From: Prosopocoilus inquinatus
Taxonomy: Eukaryota > Arthropoda > Insecta > Coleoptera > Lucanidae
Assembly (NCBI GenBank): GCA_036172665.1
Contig: CM069872.1
Coordinates: 51,694,101-51,758,100 of the forward strand
Direction of reading: 5' to 3'
Length of the DNA stretch: 64,000 bases
How positions within the stretch are numbered: the first letter of the stretch is position 1; the number at the start of each line of letters is the position of its first letter. The notes beneath the pieces are model-generated. The model ran no database searches. It had not been told where the DNA came from and saw nothing but the letters and a program-made list of their open reading frames with translations. The translations under genes were made by a program, and so were the position numbers. This document shows positions 1 to 11,150 of the stretch, in pieces.

Positions 1-35
1 CCGTTTGGGAAATTGTTATCCAAAATTTAATGCCA

Positions 36-262
36 TAACCAGGGAAAAGAATTCAGGCAACTTGTTCCGCGAACAGTACGAAAATTTAGTACTTGGACTA
101 TATCAGTCCCGAGCATAATAACGCCCACATTGCATTACTTCCCCTCTCACTCAACAATAATTCGATTAATCGCACCCACGGAAAGTTGGCTGGAGTAAAT
201 AGTACGTTCGGAGTAAAAAGCGCCCGACACTAAGTGGCCTGAATTCTTCTCCCTGGTCATAA
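36..262. mobile_element. MITE, family 1, copy 1
   Basis: The ends are inverted copies of each other: CCAGGGAAAAGAATTCAGGC near 38 and, in reverse complement, almost the same sequence near 258. A second, shorter member of the family lies at 20722-20851. There is no coding capacity. It sits just upstream of the first visible exon of gene A, inside the intron before its second sushi exon. The family name is unknown to me; the transposon nature is inferred from terminal inverted repeats and dispersed copies. Confidence 0.6.
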
Positions 263-278
263 TATTACTATTGTACAG

Positions 279-1630
279 GAACATGTCCACCAGTGCAAAC
301 GGAAAGAGAAGACTTATTTGTTACCTGCGTACATAAAAACCCTAAAGTTAACTGCAGCAATCCCATTGAAGGAACGATAATACAATTAGCTTGCAAGCCC
401 TTCTATCAATCTGTAGGACGATCCATTATTACATGTCGGAATGGAACTTGGGACGGTGTAATATCACCTTGCCGGCCGGGTTAGTAAGAAACGACAAACT
501 TTTACCAAAATTTTCGAATCCCTTATCTATATTGTACTTTAATATAGAATGTGGAAAGAAGAGAGTTGTCACAGGTGCAGAATCAAAATATCCTTGGGTG
601 GCTGGAATTTACTACTTAATGCATTACAGCGTGTACTTTGAGGCTGGTGCTACACTTATATCAAGACAAACCCTTTTGTCAGGTAAGCTTCATTAAATGA
701 CAATGCTTTGGTTAAATGGGGCCATTTCAGTAGCTCATATCTTTACTAGCAGGAAAGGCGTTCGCTATGACATAAATAATTACGTTGTAACTGCTGGTAA
801 ATATTATCGAGAATTCGAAGATCAACGTGATACAAATATGCAGTTTTCTCGAGTAAATTATTGCTGCGTAATTACTTTGGTGTTTGTCTAACAAATTCAT
901 CTTTCAGATAAAACGCTTGTATATTCCGGAAAATTATAGAACCGCCTTTAACGAAGACGATACAGGTGATTTAGCCACCTTTAAAGAAAATGATTTAGGT
1001 AATTTTGCAATAATAACATTGAGAGATCCTTTCATTTTGACTGAATACGTTCAACCTGTATGCATTGATTGGACAAATCAGTTTGAATCTTCTGATCTAA
1101 ACGAAGTAACCAAAGGAGTAGTAAGTAAAAATTAAATTTGCTTTAATTTAGAGAATTTTTATTTTTTGTACGTTTAAGATCGCAGGCTGGGGTTTTACAC
1201 AAACCGGTAATATTGAAGGAAGAGAAGAACAACACGATTTGAACGTTCGCTATAAGTCTAAAGACAAATGCTCAATGATTCCGATACACGTAGAAGCGTT
1301 TCACACAGACGATAAATTCTGTGGTGGTTATGGCGATAACAGTAAGTGATTGATTATAATCTTCTCATTACAAAAAAATATATTTTTCGTCTGTTTCTCA
1401 CAGATCCATGTGATACCGGCGATCTTAGTGATTCCCTTCATTTTGGTTTGGCTGGAGATGCTGGAAGTGGCTTATTTTTTCAAAACTTAGATTCTAGATT
1501 TTATATTAGAGGAATACTAACTAGGATAGCAACCAAATCCTTTAAATGTAGGTTTCCCGGATTGTACACAAAAATTTCGACGTACTTGCCAGAAATTGCA
1601 AAGGACACTAATGGTACCCTACAGATTTAA
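279..1630 (+). CDS. Gene A: modular serine protease-like homologue, 5' end outside window, non-catalytic
   Basis: Six exons are visible: 279-479 (sushi 2), 548-682 (activation segment), 731-852 (His exon), 908-1120 (Asp exon), 1179-1341 (IAGWG exon) and 1404-1630 (Ser exon, stop TAA). Every border is GT/AG and the phases join without a break. By homology to genes B-G the signal peptide, linker and sushi 1 exons lie left of the window. Sushi 2 has six Cys. The chymotrypsin-fold part keeps His57 (VAHIF), but Asp102 is Asn (GNFAIITL) and Ser195 is Ala (GDAGSGLFF), so a secreted pseudoprotease is expected. The usual IVGG activation site is missing (VVTGAESKYPW). The Asp exon is about 33 bases longer than in the other copies and carries an extra GDLA-like stretch before the functional position. 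AATAAA lies near 1707. Closest in-array relative: gene B. Confidence 0.8.
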
Positions 1631-2040
1631 GCAACGAGAATTTATTTTTGCCTTTATGAATAATTTCACGCGCTTCACTGGCTTGATCCATTATTAAAGA
1701 CAAAACAATAAACCTTTATGCATAAGAACGCTCTTCACAAAATTCAAACAAAATGACACACCTGAGTACTTCTGAGAAGGTTCCAACAGTTACGTGATTA
1801 CTCCTGGTGGCGATTATGGCTCGAAGAGAACCAAAATGTTTCTCGAAGGGCCAAAATCTGCCTCAAAGGACGAACATTTTTGTTATGCTTCTTATCTTAA
1901 GCCTATTATGTTGCGCTTTTCAAAAAGAGGAAATTATCCATTTATTTTGTTTATTTGTTTTTGTCTGTTTAATTATGTTTGAATAAAGAAAATCAACTAT
2001 TTCTATTTGCTTTTTTTTAAATATAATTTTCTTCTTCTAG

Positions 2041-2279
2041 TCAATAGAATCAATCTTACATCGACGTGGTTGGTGGTCACAGTTGCCATTAATTTGCTCG
2101 TAGATGCTGGAAGTGGCTTAGTTTTTAAAAATTTAAATTCCAAGTTTTATATTAAAGGAATTTTATCCACAGAATCAGTGAAACTCTGGATCTGGTTTTC
2201 AGGTCCTCCTGCTGCGTTATACACAAAAGTTTCGACATATCTACCAGAAATTTTAAAGGAAACTGGACGAGTACCGTAG
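2041..2279 (+). pseudogene. Gene A': orphan last exon of a modular protease copy
   Basis: The reading frame ending with TAG at 2277-2279 matches only the last (Ser195) exon of the family. DAGSGLVFKNLNSKFYIKG and the terminal ALYTKVSTYLPEI are recognisable, and a TTCTTCTAG acceptor-like sequence precedes it. No sushi, His, Asp or IAGWG exon lies between gene A and this fragment. The Ala at the Ser195 position groups it with genes A and B. An AATAAA signal follows near 2518. It is a remnant of a deleted tandem copy, or less likely an alternative last exon of gene A. Confidence 0.7.
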
Positions 2280-2728
2280 GTTCAAGCAACGAGAATTTAT
2301 TTTGACCGAATTCCATTAAAGTAATTCCTGAATAATTTCAAGAAACTATTTCGATAAATTTAGACTAAAACGAACCTTTATACGTATCGAAAACACAACG
2401 AAAATTAAAACAGAATGGCAACTTCAGAAGAAGCTCCGGCAGTTGCAGAATTACTTCCGATTGCGTCTCATTATCTTTGTTAATTTTGGTTTTATTTTGT
2501 ATGTTTTCGAAACAGGTAAATAAAGAGATTGCCTTTCACTTTATTGATTTAATCGAGGTGGGCAAGGTCATTTGAATTACACAATGATACAGATGTATTC
2601 AAAAAGGTATTGTACAACTACTTTAGGGCTGTGTTGAATAATATTTTTAATAACGATTTAATAATATTTTTGTTATAATAATATTATTATTGTCAGGAAC
2701 CGTATAGATAACAAAACTTGTACATGTA
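2280..2728. other. Spacer after A', no gene seen
   Basis: It holds the apparent 3' UTR and polyadenylation signal of the A' fragment (AATAAA near 2518) and then AT-rich sequence up to the TA target of the next transposon. No ORF of interest is present. Confidence 0.5.
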
Positions 2729-4613
2729 CAGGGTGGATTAATTTCGATGTCTCTTATGGGCATCTCCGTAACTATAACAGATAGAAAAAAACTAGTGGCC
2801 AAGTTTCGATCTCTTTTTTGGAGATTAAGTCAATAGCGTAAACAAAAATTGGCTATCTTCTTTTGTTTTCAAGTAATGGGCAAAAATTGACATTTTCGAC
2901 TTTTCTTTTTCGGTCATATCTCGTTTATTTTTAGTGATATTAGAAAACTGTTTGATCATTGTTAGGACACTTTTTGGAATACAATTCAGTGGTGTAGTTG
3001 CTTTTTTAATATTTACTTAAATTTTCAAGTTATAACATAAAGTTATATTTTTTTAAATAGAAATCATGGTAGGCAAAGCCCTCATTAAATAGAGATTTTT
3101 CTTCTGTTTTCAAAAATATATGCTTTGTTGGGTTTATTTCTTATAATTAATAGGTAAAATGCCATTTTTGTTATTAGCCTTGTGTATCCTATTCTCAGTA
3201 GGCTGGCTTCAATGCAGTGCCGACAATTTTTTTTGTTTTTATTAAATATTAACGAACTTTCAAACGTTTAGACACTTTTGGCCGCTTAAAAAATTTCACA
3301 TGCACTTTATTTTACAAAATTCCGTTTGAGAAATGTAGCACCCGTCGCGACCGATCTGGCAAAACTTTTTTTGTTTTTATTAAATATGAATGCACGCAAA
3401 TTTAGTTTAATACAGGTCCGATTTTGTTTATATTTTACTATTTGCGTGTTTGTTTTTGTTTTTCGTGTTTTTAATAAAATATAACTCAAGAGAAACAAAA
3501 AAAAGAAAGCTAAATTTAGTTCTAATTTAGTTATTATTACCTTTGTGTTTACCTCGACAACTCGTATTTTAGTTTAAAATCTTGTTATCTTTTCGTTTCT
3601 CTTGACAACTTGTTGATTTATATTTTTTCACTCCTGAAGAAGCTATAAAGCGATAGCGAAACGTAGAGTGTTCTTGCGATTTCACAGTGTCCCTTTCAAA
3701 GTTTAAAAACTATTTTCTCTCACATATTTCATCGGACAAGTGTCGACTTCAATTATAAATTTTTATTAAAGTCGTTTCTTGTCCGATGGAAATTGTATAA
3801 AAATTGTTTTCAATTTTAAAAAGATATTGTGAAAATTACAGGAACGTTCAACGTTTCTTTCTAACGAAGCTATAAACCGATAGTGAAACGTTGAGTATTC
3901 GTGCAATTTTGACTGTTTAAAGATTGAAAACAATTTTTCTATAAATTGAATGATAAACTCATTTTCAATAGAAAGTCAGACAGGAACTCTTATCAGAACG
4001 GTCGCTCAAAACGATAAAACGGAAATTTGTAAATTAACGCGAATACGAAATTATTTACGCAGCCAAAACTTTGAAAATATTTGAAAGCTCGTTAAAATTT
4101 AATAAAATAAAAAATCGGCTCCGTATTGAACCCAGCCTACTGAGACTAGGATATTTACGCAAGGATAATAATAAAAATGACAGTTTTTTCTATTAATTAT
4201 AAGAAATAAACTCAACAAAGTATATTTTTGAAAACAGAAAAAAAATCTCTATTTAATGAGGGCATTGCCTAATATAATTTCTATTTAAAAAAATATAACT
4301 TTATGTTATAACTTGAAAATTTAAGTAAATATTAAAAAAGTAACTACACCACTGAATTGTATTCCAAAAAGTGTCCTAACAATGATCAAACAGTTTTCTA
4401 ATATCTCTAAAAATAAACGAGATATGACCGAAAAACGAAAAGTCGAAAATGTCAATTTTTGGCCATAACTTGGAAACAAAAGAAGATAGCCAATTTTTGT
4501 TTACGGTTTTGACTTAATCTCCAAAAAAGAGATCGAGACTTGGCCACTAGTTTTTTTCTATCACTTATACTTACGGAGATGCCTATAAGAGACATCGAAT
4601 TTAATCCACCCTG
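2729..4613. mobile_element. Non-autonomous TIR transposon, ~1.9 kb, with ~500-bp inverted arms
   Basis: The element starts CAGGGTGGATTAA at 2729 and ends with its reverse complement at 4613, flanked on both sides by TA as in Tc1/mariner insertions. The inverted arms run about 2729-3228 and 4110-4613 and remain clearly similar throughout. The reading frames inside (for example 3307-3498 and 4452-4703 on the minus strand) show no transposase motif, so the element would depend on an enzyme supplied elsewhere. The central part holds two related hammerhead-like motifs at 3629-3670 and 3855-3895. It lies between A' and exon 1 of gene B. Confidence 0.75.
3629..3670 (+). ncRNA. Hammerhead-ribozyme-like motif
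   Basis: The order CACTC / CTGAAGA / GCTAT-loop-ATAGC / GAAA / CGTA / GAGTG fits a type I hammerhead with a minimal stem III: stem I CACTC pairs with GAGTG, stem II GCTAT with ATAGC, core boxes are CTGANGA and GAAA, and the expected cleavage would follow GTA at 3665. One extra A sits between the first core box and stem II. A decayed relative (CTAACGA box) lies at 3855-3895 and another near 20600-20640. Such motifs are known in Penelope-like elements and retrozymes. Activity is unproven. Confidence 0.4.
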
Positions 4614-4964
4614 TACATTTTTTTGAACTTCAGGAACGCACGCACGTGCAAGTTTACACAGTGCAAATTCTGTACAACACTTTTTTTGAACACGACTGTA
4701 CACACAGTGGCTCCTACCAGTGTATACATTTTTTCTTTCTTTTAAATTAAGTTAAATCTCTCGACTGTACCTGTCCTTGAACTGCAGAGGCTATGGATAA
4801 AAAATGAAAAAAAAAGAAACGATTGCACTCTAAACTTCTTCGTGGCTAGTTGACCAGTAAGAGTGTTCAGATTATCAACAACACTGAACAAAATGATGTT
4901 CTAATTATGATTGTGCGTTGTAGTATATTGTGTAAGCAAGTAAACCAAACCAGCGGATGTAGAC

Positions 4965-7900
4965 ATGTTCCTCCTCGTCTTTCTTCTATTTGTGTGTAAG
5001 TTGGTGAGGTAATGTAATTATTAATTAATTAATCAAAACATTCGGAATAAATGTTTACAGCCAGGAAATCTCAGAAACTGGCAACACTTGAATTTCCATT
5101 CGATGAACTTACTTAAACCAGTTTACTTATATACACTTTAATTAAAGCTATGAGATTGTGCATTCCTGTTTCGTGATTAACAATTTCTTTTAATACCTAC
5201 ACACGTTTAAAATATCGTTTTTAAAACGAAAATATAATTATGTTAAGGCACATCAAGTCTTTCATTTCGTTTTATATTTCTCGTAGACCACTCGCACTCG
5301 TTTGGCATAACATTACCGGAAATAAAATGATCATAGTTTTTTTATGCACGCTTCATTCGAGACCAAACCAATCACGAATTAACTCACTCACTCACTCACT
5401 CACTGATTATTATAACTGATAATTCCTCGCGTACTAAACTAATTAGCTGCTCTGCTACCTAACTTCTAGAGATTCGAGTTCAAAGATCGACATACCAATA
5501 ATTGTCAGCGTCTGGTCAAATACGTTTAATGAGCGAGCACGTTAATTGTTTTGAATGAAATGGCATTCGCAAGTAAGTTCAAGCAGCTTGGTTTTCATTT
5601 GTCAGCACGGAATTACCTCTATTGGAACGTTAGTTTTGCGTAAGCTCCATCGACCGAAAAGAATTTTCCACTGCGAACTTAAGCAGAAGTCGGTAATTAA
5701 TTCATGTTAGACAATTTCCGCAGCAGCAATTGAGCCTGTGTCGATGACCGTACTTGCACGAGATGCTAACCAAACGATTTTCGTCAATTCCCTAAACCTA
5801 ATCGCATGCGTGTTAAGTTTTGTATAACTCCAAGAGTGTAACATGAATTTAGATAATAATTTTTCAAACTAGCTGGGAACAATCATCTGACTTGATTTTC
5901 ACTTTTGACTTGACTTTTGACATGGGTCGAAGGGAAATAAAATAGAATAGTTTCAGAAAGGGCCGGTCTTTTCGTTTCTGATTAACTTTAACCGTCTGTT
6001 AATTCCTGTAGAAACAATTGCCTCTATAATTGTAACGATGGGAATAAATCAACGATTAAAGTTAATGAGAGATGAAAATATCGGGGGCCAAAATGCAGTA
6101 ATCAAATGACGTAAACAAAACAAAAACTCTTCTCACGGCGATTTTCATAATATGACTTTAAATTTAAAGTTACTTTCACCTAAAAAAATACATTTCTTTC
6201 CCTAAACTTAAAGTGACTTTAAATTAAAGCTTCCTTAAAGTCTGATTATGAAAAAACGGCCGTCGATAACTTATTTAATTAATTAAAAAGTTATTCATTT
6301 CCAGATTTTACAAAAGTAACTATCCAAGAAAGTTTGTCGTTTGGAAATATCGAATCACAATTTATATTCAGAGCTAAACAACAGACTTATAATCGGTAAG
6401 TGATTGTTACTGTACAGAGTGGACCATTTTTGATGGTTTTCCAGGGTTTCTCAGTTATTTAAAGCAGCAGAAGAAAACCGTTCCCGCAACCCAGTGCTAC
6501 TTTTTCGAGAAAAACCGACTGGAAATAACAAAAGTTAGCTATCTCGATTCGTTCGGGAAATATCGGCCGAAAACGAATTTTCGCGAAAAACTATTTTTCA
6601 CAATATCTCGGCAATTTGATGAGATATTTTGAAAATTCAAAAACTGTTTTATTCAGCAATGAGCGGATATATAACTGACGTTATTGTCTTTCGTAAAAGC
6701 CGCACCAGTTTTGCGAAACCGAATATAACTTTAAAATTTTAAATGGAAACCTCAGTTGGCTGTGACACCAGTAAATTGCTTGTTTCCTTACCTTTTCAAA
6801 AATATATAACTCGATACATTTATTTTCATGAACAACGAAATTATTGAATGTTTTCATTTTTCTATCACAACAAAGAATGAATACGACAGTAAGTAGGCTT
6901 AGATTGCTAAATTCAACAAATGAAGAAAAAAATCATAATGTGACGCTGTCCTGTCAAAATTAAAAGAGGTCACGTTACGATGGTTTCTTACGATAATTTG
7001 AAGACACCAATAAAATACTGATTTAATAAGGTTTACAAAAATGTATGGTTTAATTATTTTAAGATAAAATACAGATATTATTTTTTTTTTCTAATAAATA
7101 ACAAGTTACCTATGCACCAGAAACTAAAAGAAATTCAGTTGTTTTTTTTTTTCAAAAAATCAATTGTTATAATAGGTAAAACCAATTTATAACATATTAC
7201 AATTCTGAACCCAATTGTAAGCACATTATTGAGTCATTTAAATCTCCAGATCAACTAACTTAGCATGAATACGATCGAGTTCAAAATTCTACATCAATTA
7301 AAAAATAGAAATAATAATTACATAGTAATGCATAAAGTATTGCGACTTACACAAAACTACAGGTAATTTCTTAAAGAAAAAAACTCTTGAATAGAAAACA
7401 TTAAAAAAGAAAGAAGGTTTCTTAACTACTTATTCCTATTTACTAAAATAAATGTTCAAACTGCCTACCGTTTTCTCGGAGGCAAATTTGACATCTTTTG
7501 TTAATCGAGTTTACTGCGTTTTGAATTTGAAACGGTGAAATTTTGCGAAAAGCATTCTCTATATTATTTTGTAAAACATTGATAGTATTATTTTGTTTCG
7601 AATAAACGTAGTTCTTTAAATTGCCCCACAGAAAAAAATCTAGAGGCGTTATATCCGGTGTTTTTGGAGGCCATTTTATAGGTCCATTAGGACCAATCCA
7701 TTTCTCAGGAAAACGCTGGTTTAAAACATTTTGAGTTAAAAATGAAGCATGTGGTGGTGCTCCATCTAATTGAAACCATGCTGCTTCTTTTTCATTATCC
7801 TGCATATTATTCAGAAATTGTGTCAAATGTATATTTAGCAACTCAACATAGAGAGCAGCATTCAAATTTTGCTCATACGTAAAATAGTGTAACTTGTTCT

Positions 7901-10900
7901 TTTTAAGAAAACAACAAACATTCACTCCAAATCGTCCTTGCCGACGTCGAGTTGTTGTGGCATGAGGATTTTCATGCTCCAGTGATGATGATTATGACGA
8001 TTAAATGTTCCGTCGCTGGTAAATCGGGCTTCGTCACTCCAAATGATGTTATTTTGGAAAGTATTGTCCAATCTACACTTATTTAAGTACCATTGACAAA
8101 ATTCTGTCCTCTTTTGAAAATCTTCCGGATATAGAAAATGATTCATTCTGATTCTGTATGGTCTAAATTTATGCTCTTGTAAAATTCGTAAAGTTTTTGT
8201 TTTACTTACTCCTATATCGTTTTCTATTTCTCTCGAAGAAATATTTGGATTGGCTTCAACCAACGCCAAAACGTTCACAACCTCATTTTCTTTCTCAGGT
8301 TTACTGTACTTTTTTGGTTTGGGTTTCTCAAAAGCTCCATACAGTTTTAAATTATTTTCAATTCTCTTATAAACCCTTGAATCTGGTTGCCGTCTTTCTG
8401 GGTATCTAGTGAAGTATATTTCGGATGTTGTAATTAAGTCCTTCCCGCTCTCGATATATGCTGTAAGCATGTCCCATTTCTCCAAATTATCGTAAGAAAC
8501 CATCGTAACGTGACCTCTTTTAATTTTGACAGGACAGCGTCACATTATGATTTTTTTCTTCATTTGTTGAATCTAAGCCTACTTACTGTCGTATTCATTC
8601 TTTGTTGTGATAGAAAAATGAAAACATTCAATAATTTCGTTGTTTATGAAAATAAATGTATCGAGTTATATATTTTTGAAAAGGTAAGGAAACAAGCAAT
8701 TTACTGGTGTCACAGCCATCTGAGGTTTCCATTTAAAATTTTAAAGTTATATTCGGTTTCGCAAAACTGGTGCGGCTTTTACGAAAGACAATAACGTCAG
8801 TTATATATCCGCTCATTGCTGAATAAAACAGTTTTTGAATTTTCAAAATATCTCATCAAATTGCCGAGATATTGTGAAAAATAATTTTTCGCGAAAATTC
8901 GTTTTCGGCCGATATTTCCCGAACGAATCGAGATAGCTAACTTTTGTTATTTCCACTCGGTTTTTCTCGAAAAAGTAGCACTGGGTCGCGGGAACGGTTT
9001 TCTTCTGCTGCTTTAAATAACTGAGAAACCCTGGAAAACCATCAAAAATGGTCCACTCTGTACTGTACACCTTAACACTGTAAATTCTGTAAATTAAAGA
9101 AATTCGTTTCTTGTAGATGTGTTTTGCCCAATCACCCTGCCAATGGAGAGATTAAAATTGTTGGGCAAGAAACTGATCCTTATTTGCCGGGCAGCAGCGT
9201 CGTTCCAAATACAATTATTGATTTGTCCTGTATAAGAGGTACCGTAACAGAAACTTTAGGTCTATCCCGGGCTATCTGTTACCAGGATAAATGGAAACCA
9301 TCGATTTTGCAAATGAGATGTGTTCGTACGTAATATAATCTAAAATATTTTAATTGTGTACGCTGAATGTATGTACGTTGTACCGTTCGAAGAGTTTCTT
9401 GTTAAAACGTGACTGTTTCATTGAGAGGAACAAAAACCCAAACAGATATAGTGGGCTCAGAACATCTGACCAATATGGGCTATCTTGAAAGTCATCTATC
9501 TGTATATAAGTTTCATAAAATTAACATTTTATTATTGTACAGGGAGATGTCCACCAGTGCAAACGGAACGAGAAGATTTATTCGTTACGTGTATACATAA
9601 AAACTCTAAAGTTAACTGCAGTAATCCTATCGAAGGAACAATAATTCAATTAGCTTGCAAGCCCTTTTATTACTCTGCAGTACTGTCCATTAATACATGT
9701 CGTAATGGAACTTGGGATGGTGCACCATCATCTTGCCAGCCGGGTTAGTCGAAAATTTTTTTACAAAAAAATCGAATTCCTCATTTATGTGCATTGTATT
9801 TTTATGTAGAATGTGGGAACAAGCGAGTTTTCATACCCGAAGAATCACAATATCCTTGGGTGGCTGGAATTTATGAATCAACGCCTCATGGCGTTTACTT
9901 TAAGGGCGGTGCTACACTTATATCAAGACAAACCCTTTTGTCAGGTAAATTTCATTAAAAGTCAGTAAGTGTACTTTAGTAAAAAAGGGGCTATTTTAGT
10001 TGCTGATATCTTTACCAGCAAGAGTAACGTTCGGTATGATAAGGATAAGTACGTTGTAACCGCCGGTAAATATTTTCGAGAATTTGAAGACCAACGTGAT
10101 AGAAACATGCAGTTTTCCCAAGTAACTTAACCTAACAAGCAATTTAATTACTTGTTTCGTGTTTTGCTTAACAGGCTCTTGTTTCAGATCAAACGATTGT
10201 ATATTCCGAAAAATTACAGAGCCTCCTTTAATGGAAACAATTTAGGTAATTTCGCTGTAATAACATTAACGGATCCTTTCATATTCACCGAATACGTTCA
10301 ACCTGTGTGCGTTGATTGGACCAATGCATATGAATCTTCTGATCTAAGGGAAGACGCCAAGGGAGTAGTAAGCAAAAATCAAACTTTCTCATAATCAGAC
10401 TTTAAATTTAAAGTTACTTTAACATAAAAAGATACAAAAATTTTGTTGCAAATCGTTTTTGATTGCTGTGCAAAACCTCGAGCCGCCTCTGTACAGCTGT
10501 TTCAGCCCTGTTTGGGGCTTCATCAGGTCAAGGAGCGATCGTAGGATGTCGCTGTTTTATCTGCTCCTCACTAAAAAAAATACATTATTTGATTCCCTAT
10601 TCTTAAAGTGACTTTAAATTAAAGCTACCTTAAAGTCTGATTATTAAAACGCTCATTAAACTAAATTGAAAGATGTTATTATGTTAAATTTAAGATCGCA
10701 GGTTGGGGTTATACACAAACCGGTAATCATAATGGATCAGAAGAACTGCAAGAACTGAACGTTAGTTATAAATCTAAGGACACATGCTTAATACTGGACA
10801 CCCATAAGGCGATATTTTATACCGACGATAAATTCTGTGGTGGTTATGATTATAACAGTAAGTGATATAAACATATCATTCCAAAAAAAAAAGTATACAT

Positions 10901-11150
10901 TTCTTTTTTTTCCCTAGGCACAGATACTTGTGATATTGACGTTCCTAGTGTTTCCATTAATTATAATCTTGCTGGGGATGCTGGAAGCGGCGTATTCTTT
11001 CAAAGTTTCAATGACAAATTTTATGTTAGAGGAATTCTCTCTACGATATCAGAGGAATCCCCTCCTTGTAGTTCACGTTCTCCCGGATTATACACAAGAG
11101 TTTCGACGTATTTGACCGAAGTTGTAAGGGAAACCGGAGGGACACCATAG
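4965..11150 (+). CDS. Gene B: modular serine protease homologue, two sushi domains, triad fully lost
   Basis: Nine exons: 4965-4995, 6305-6395, 9117-9325, 9543-9743, 9810-9944, 10000-10121, 10188-10367, 10695-10857 and 10918-11150 (stop TAG). They join in frame to 454 aa. Exon 1 encodes MFLLVFLLFV, a short signal peptide; sushi 1 starts CVLPNHPANGE with four Cys; sushi 2 has six Cys; the chymotrypsin-fold domain follows from ECGNKRV. The catalytic positions are all replaced: VADIF (His57 to Asp), GNFAVITL (Asp102 to Asn) and GDAGSGVFF (Ser195 to Ala). The IVGG activation site is also absent. The frame is nevertheless open with good splice sites, so a secreted pseudoprotease is likely, perhaps a cofactor or decoy in an immune cascade (inference). 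Intron 2 is almost entirely a mariner-like element and intron 7 holds a MITE. Confidence 0.85.
5384..5404. repeat. (CACT)n microsatellite
   Basis: About five perfect ACTC/CACT tetranucleotide units lie in intron 1 of gene B. Confidence 0.85.
6149..6251. mobile_element. MITE, family 2, copy 1
   Basis: A short palindromic element whose ends read GACTTTAAATTTAAAGTTAC and, inverted, GCTTCCTTAAAGTCTGATTA. It lies in intron 1 of gene B, some 50 bases before exon 2. The same family recurs at 10391-10648, where the middle is expanded by an inserted hammerhead-like segment. Confidence 0.6.
6415..9060 (-). mobile_element. Mariner-like DNA transposon with very long (~580 bp) TIRs
   Basis: The 2646-bp element begins CAGAGTGGACCATTTTTGAT and ends with its inverse, flanked by TA on both sides (6413-6414 and 9061-9062). 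The terminal inverted repeats run about 6415-7000 and 8483-9060, far longer than the roughly 30 bp usual for mariner. They are nearly identical and include the first seven codons of the transposase, so the ATG and its context are duplicated at 6979 on the plus strand. The transposase (minus strand) is frameshifted. It fills nearly all of intron 2 of gene B, inserted about 17 bases past that intron's splice donor. Confidence 0.85.
7443..8503 (-). pseudogene. Mariner/IS630-type transposase, one frameshift
   Basis: Two overlapping minus-strand frames (8503-7922 and 7925-7443) together cover a transposase of about 350 aa. The first half has a helix-turn-helix region (ISSREIENDIGVSKTKTLRI) and the first catalytic Asp in IIWSDEARF. 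The second half has FQLDGAPPH and PDITPLDFFLWG, the second and third acidic residues, with 41 residues between them (a DD41D spacing). The frame changes just after HHHWS near 7975: after that point the other frame gives the expected continuation leading into FGVNVCC, so a single indel is enough to explain the break. No other stop occurs, so the inactivation is recent. Confidence 0.85.
10391..10648. mobile_element. MITE, family 2, copy 2, with nested hammerhead-like insert
   Basis: The ends match the copy at 6149-6251 (AATCAGACTTTAAATTTAAA and its inverse). Relative to that copy, roughly 10430-10575 is an insertion. On the minus strand the insert contains CTGATGA, a GC-rich hairpin (AGCCC/GGGCT), GAAA and the palindrome ACAGCTGT followed by A, in the order of a hammerhead ribozyme with minimal stem III; its stem I is poorly paired. 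A short decayed relative of the insert lies at 20458-20500. The whole lies in intron 7 of gene B. Confidence 0.55.

Noticed and set aside
8197..8409. Plus-strand ORF opposite the mariner transposase
   Set aside because: It is antisense to the helix-turn-helix region of the transposase; the minus-strand protein is clearly the real one.
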